This document shows, in pieces, positions 7,345 through 9,449 of a stretch of 9,449 nt of DNA. This stretch comes from Acidobacteriota bacterium (GTDB lineage: Bacteria > Acidobacteriota > Terriglobia > UBA7540), in assembly GCA_021827245.1 (NCBI GenBank), contig JAKAWN010000267.1, positions 1 through 9,449 on the forward strand. Direction: 5' to 3'. Each line of letters starts with the position of its first letter. The stretch's first letter is position 1. The notes beneath the pieces are model-generated. The model saw only the letters and a program-made list of their open reading frames with translations, searched no databases and was not told the DNA's origin. A program made the position numbers and the translations under genes.

Positions 7345-7353
7345 CCCCCCCCC
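7345..7353. repeat. Run of nine C between the convergent TPR and GH9 genes
   Basis: Nine consecutive C lie 49 bp after the TPR stop and 6 bp beyond the GH9 stop. Both reading frames end before the run, so length changes would not alter either protein. No hairpin with a T run was found in the 64-bp gap. CTGGAATTTTCCAG (7364-7377), a short palindrome, overlaps the end of the GH9 gene. Confidence 0.85.
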
Positions 7354-7359
7354 ACAGGT

Positions 7360-9165
7360 CTAACTGGAATTTTCCAGGGTTGAGACGGTCCACAAGAAAT
7401 AAGCCACGTGAGGACTCCAATATTCATTCGTGCGCCAGTCGAATCTGTAGTCCTGGTCGAGTACAGGTTCGTCCTCGGCGTTGCCTGCAACCCCGTTCAT
7501 AATGCCGCCCGGGATCAGCCCCACAAACCTTGAATGGGGATAAGGATTGCGCATGCCCTCACCCGTCATCAGGCAGGCGCCGAAAGGATTTGCGCCCATC
7601 ACCCACTCCAGTTGACGGTAGGCGAGGTCGGCGTACTGTTTTCCCCCACCGGGATCGTCTTTGGTGATCAGCGCAAAGCGGGCTGCCATCAAAGCATTGT
7701 TCTCCAGATTGGAATCGATTCCTTGCCAGAACCATTGTTTCCGGACCGGCATGAAGTAGCGATAGGTCAGCTTGCCTGCCAGCGGCCGATAGGTCTCTGG
7801 CGAAGGTCGGCCAAGATAAAGTCCGGAGGGGATAAGATGATAGGGATTTCGTTCCGCCAGAGGAATCACGAATTCATCCAGATGCATTCGAACAGCGTCC
7901 TTCCATTTGGGGCGATCCTCGGCGTCCGGAAACGTGTCGTAGAGTTCCAGCAGGGCGTATGGCGGCATGGCAGGATAGGCAAGGCTGACATAAGGGATGC
8001 CGGTTGACGAAGCAGTCCCAGCAGAACTCTTCTTATCATCTGTCCAATATCCTCGAATCTGACGCTGGTCTGCCATGTAGGTGGTCGCTTGGCGATCCAT
8101 CAGGCGCCGTCCACGGCTCAACGCTGCTATGCGGTACTCTTGCTTCTTTGTGGCCCGGAAAAGTTCGCACGCGGCCAGACACCACCAGGCATCGGCCAGC
8201 GTGGAGCCTTTTCGCGTCGAACCGTTCCACGCTCGAATTCCTGCCCGCAGGCACAAGCGGGCGTAAGCGGAATCTGAAGGCCCATAAAGCTGGCTCACCA
8301 TGGCCTGCAGCGTTGTAAACATGGCCGAGATGTGTTCTAGCTTGGTGACGTTGATATAGCGGTCATCAGCCGTGCCGACGATATTGTCCGTCCAATGGTT
8401 GTCGCTGTTGTCTCCATTCACTCCGCCCGCTACGTCGTGCCATATTCTTCCGTCCGTATCCTGCATCTTCAGGAAATAGCGGTTTCCGTGCCGGACTTCG
8501 TCGAGAATGTACTTGTGCGTCACGTCCCCCGGCTGTGGGTCTGGAATGTTTCGAACCAGATTGAGCAGGGCGATGGCGTTGAGCATAGTCGGGTCCATCC
8601 ACTTGCGAAGATCCCCGGCGTCATGCCAGCCTCCGATCTCGTCAACGTGCTCTCCATTATCCCGTCGCCGCGCATCATCCAGATGGCAAATGGGATGCAC
8701 GCCCGGAACATCCACCCCGCAGCGCTGGTATCGGTAGTAACCCACCGACTTCGGAAGCGTCCGACGCCACACGTCTTCACGAATGAAGAAAGGCACTGAG
8801 TATTCATGGCCCACATTGATCTGATAGATGGCCGGCCGGTCGAAGTCTGAGAAATCCGCCGTAAGGCAGGCTCCCAGGTCGCCCTGAGTCAATTTCAATT
8901 CACGCGTAAAGTGGAAGGTGCTGGATCCAATGTCCCGCAACGTATACTCTCGCGGTTGATCTTTGTTGATCGCACGTACCAGGAGCACTTTCCGTCCAAC
9001 GTGCGGCCGGAATCCGAGGTGATTCAAAGCGATCGTCGGTGATTTTGAAGGAATATCCTTCTCGGCAGGGTCGACCGTTGGAGGTCCAGCCTGAGCGTGG
9101 AGTACCGTTGGAATAGCTCCTGCCGAAAGCAGCGAAAGAGAGCCTATGAATTTTCTTCGGTTCAT
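7360..9165 (-). CDS. Secreted glycoside hydrolase family 9 enzyme with N-terminal Ig-like domain
   Basis: This is a probable inverting endo- or exo-acting beta-glycosidase (cellulase-like). Residues 1-26 are a signal with a twin-arginine motif (NRRKFIG) and an AQA cleavage site. Residues about 43-128 are a CelD_N-like Ig domain (NHLGFRPHVGRKVLLV). The (alpha/alpha)6 catalytic domain covers about 135-600. It carries GGWHDAGD (178-185; D182 and D185 match the Asp pair including the base), MGANPFGACLMTGEG (523-537), PHSR (543-546, where most relatives have PHHR) and DWRTNEYW, whose E581 matches the catalytic acid. All expected catalytic residues are present over 601 residues, so the gene is intact. 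No carbohydrate-binding module or dockerin is seen. It lies opposite the TPR gene and downstream of another minus-strand gene end. Substrate is undecided: GH9 also includes cellobiohydrolases and exo-glucosaminidases. Confidence 0.95.
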   Translation of the reverse strand: MNRRKFIGSLSLLSAGAIPTVLHAQAGPPTVDPAEKDIPSKSPTIALNHLGFRPHVGRKVLLVRAINKDQPREYTLRDIGSSTFHFTRELKLTQGDLGACLTADFSDFDRPAIYQINVGHEYSVPFFIREDVWRRTLPKSVGYYRYQRCGVDVPGVHPICHLDDARRRDNGEHVDEIGGWHDAGDLRKWMDPTMLNAIALLNLVRNIPDPQPGDVTHKYILDEVRHGNRYFLKMQDTDGRIWHDVAGGVNGDNSDNHWTDNIVGTADDRYINVTKLEHISAMFTTLQAMVSQLYGPSDSAYARLCLRAGIRAWNGSTRKGSTLADAWWCLAACELFRATKKQEYRIAALSRGRRLMDRQATTYMADQRQIRGYWTDDKKSSAGTASSTGIPYVSLAYPAMPPYALLELYDTFPDAEDRPKWKDAVRMHLDEFVIPLAERNPYHLIPSGLYLGRPSPETYRPLAGKLTYRYFMPVRKQWFWQGIDSNLENNALMAARFALITKDDPGGGKQYADLAYRQLEWVMGANPFGACLMTGEGMRNPYPHSRFVGLIPGGIMNGVAGNAEDEPVLDQDYRFDWRTNEYWSPHVAYFLWTVSTLENSS

Positions 9166-9173
9166 AAATTATG

Positions 9174-9179
9174 ACCTCC
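9174..9179 (-). promoter_or_regulatory. Ribosome binding site of the GH9 gene (GGAGGT)
   Basis: On the minus strand GGAGGT lies 8 nt before the ATG at 9165-9163. This is a near-ideal site and decides the start, which also gives a complete export signal. Confidence 0.9.
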
Positions 9180-9207
9180 GTTGAGCGATCTGATAAGAAT
9201 TTGCCTT

Positions 9208-9230
9208 CCAATCGAAAGCGCTCCGATTGG
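9208..9230. promoter_or_regulatory. Inverted repeat upstream of the GH9 gene, candidate operator
   Basis: CCAATCG (9208-9214) and CGATTGG (9224-9230) are perfect inverted repeats around a 9-bp spacer containing AGCGCT (9217-9222). The centre, GAAAGCGCTC, resembles LacI/CcpA-type operators, which often control sugar-utilisation genes. It sits 43-65 bp upstream of the GH9 start. A TTGACG sequence (minus strand, 9259-9254) lies further upstream but has no clear -10 partner, so I do not call a promoter. Confidence 0.4.
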
Positions 9231-9281
9231 TCTGAGAGCTATGAAATCCTAAACGTCAACCGGATGAGTCGGCTTGTGATG

Positions 9282-9314
9282 AGACTTCGTGAGGCTTCTT
9301 TCACTCAGAAGTCT
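9282..9314 (-). terminator. Hairpin between the partial upstream gene and the GH9 gene
   Basis: AGACTTC (9282-9288) pairs with GAAGTCT (9308-9314), and TGAG (9290-9293) with CTCA (9304-9307), giving 11 bp with one bulged G and a 10-nt loop. It lies 15 nt after the stop of the upstream minus-strand gene. No T run follows on either strand, so it may be a transcript-end or processing structure and not a classical intrinsic terminator. Confidence 0.45.
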
Positions 9315-9328
9315 GTACAAAATGACCC

Positions 9329-9449
9329 TTAATTGTTTGCCCCGCTACCGGCGTTGCTTGCCGTCCAGTTGTAGCTTGCGAGCACTTTGCCGGAATGGCT
9401 CACAAGCAGTAGGGCTGCGCGGCCCGGATCGAGTGTCGCGTGGATTTCC
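9329..9449 (-). CDS. C-terminal end of an unidentified protein (cut by the window edge)
   Basis: The minus-strand frame entering at 9448 encodes 39 residues and ends with TAA at 9331-9329. It reads like a real protein end: a beta-strand-rich stretch (ATLDPGRAALLLVSHSGKVL) followed by ASYNW and a flexible Ser/Gly/Asn tail (SNAGSGANN). Such an ending would suit a beta-sandwich domain in a secreted protein, but I recognise no family. It lies 163 bp upstream of the GH9 gene on the same strand, with a hairpin between them. Confidence 0.6.
   Translation of the reverse strand, partial: EIHATLDPGRAALLLVSHSGKVLASYNWTASNAGSGANN

Noticed and set aside
8004..8318. Plus-strand frames of 60-100 codons opposite the GH9 gene
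   Set aside because: They lie wholly inside an intact GH9 coding region with all catalytic residues present; shadow frames.

Overview
The window looks like a piece of an Acidobacteriota genome (inference). The main reason is an Oar-like TonB-dependent receptor with an N-terminal carboxypeptidase-regulatory-like domain. It is followed on the same strand by a very large secreted TPR protein and faces a secreted family 9 glycoside hydrolase. This gene mix, moderate-to-high GC and strong GGAGG ribosome sites all fit that phylum. No rRNA, tRNA, CRISPR array, integrase or complete insertion sequence was seen.

Layout. Positions 1-148 probably hold the tail of a plus-strand gene whose last codons are a tandem 12-bp duplication. 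A sigma70-like promoter (-35 at 145-150, -10 at 168-173) overlaps that gene's stop codon and would give a leader of about 190 nt with two possible hairpins. Next comes the 1274-residue receptor (368-4192). A 319-bp intergenic stretch follows, containing a GC-rich hairpin, a possible minus-strand gene remnant, the palindrome CATATGGCATATG and a good promoter (TTGAGT, 17 bp, TATGAT). That promoter lies just ahead of the 927-residue TPR protein (4512-7295). The TPR gene converges with the GH9 gene (9165-7360, minus strand) across 64 bp containing a run of nine C. Upstream of the GH9 gene are an inverted repeat resembling an operator, a hairpin, and the last 39 codons of another minus-strand gene cut by the window edge (9449-9329).

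How the genes may work together (inference). The receptor would import a ligand across the outer membrane with TonB energy. The GH9 enzyme, exported with a twin-arginine-type signal, would hydrolyse a beta-linked glucan or related polysaccharide. The secreted TPR protein may be a binding or scaffolding partner. No SusD-like lipoprotein is visible, so the locus could be an acidobacterial counterpart of a polysaccharide utilisation locus in which a TPR solenoid takes the place of SusD. The substrate cannot be read from the sequence, and the three genes are not a single operon.
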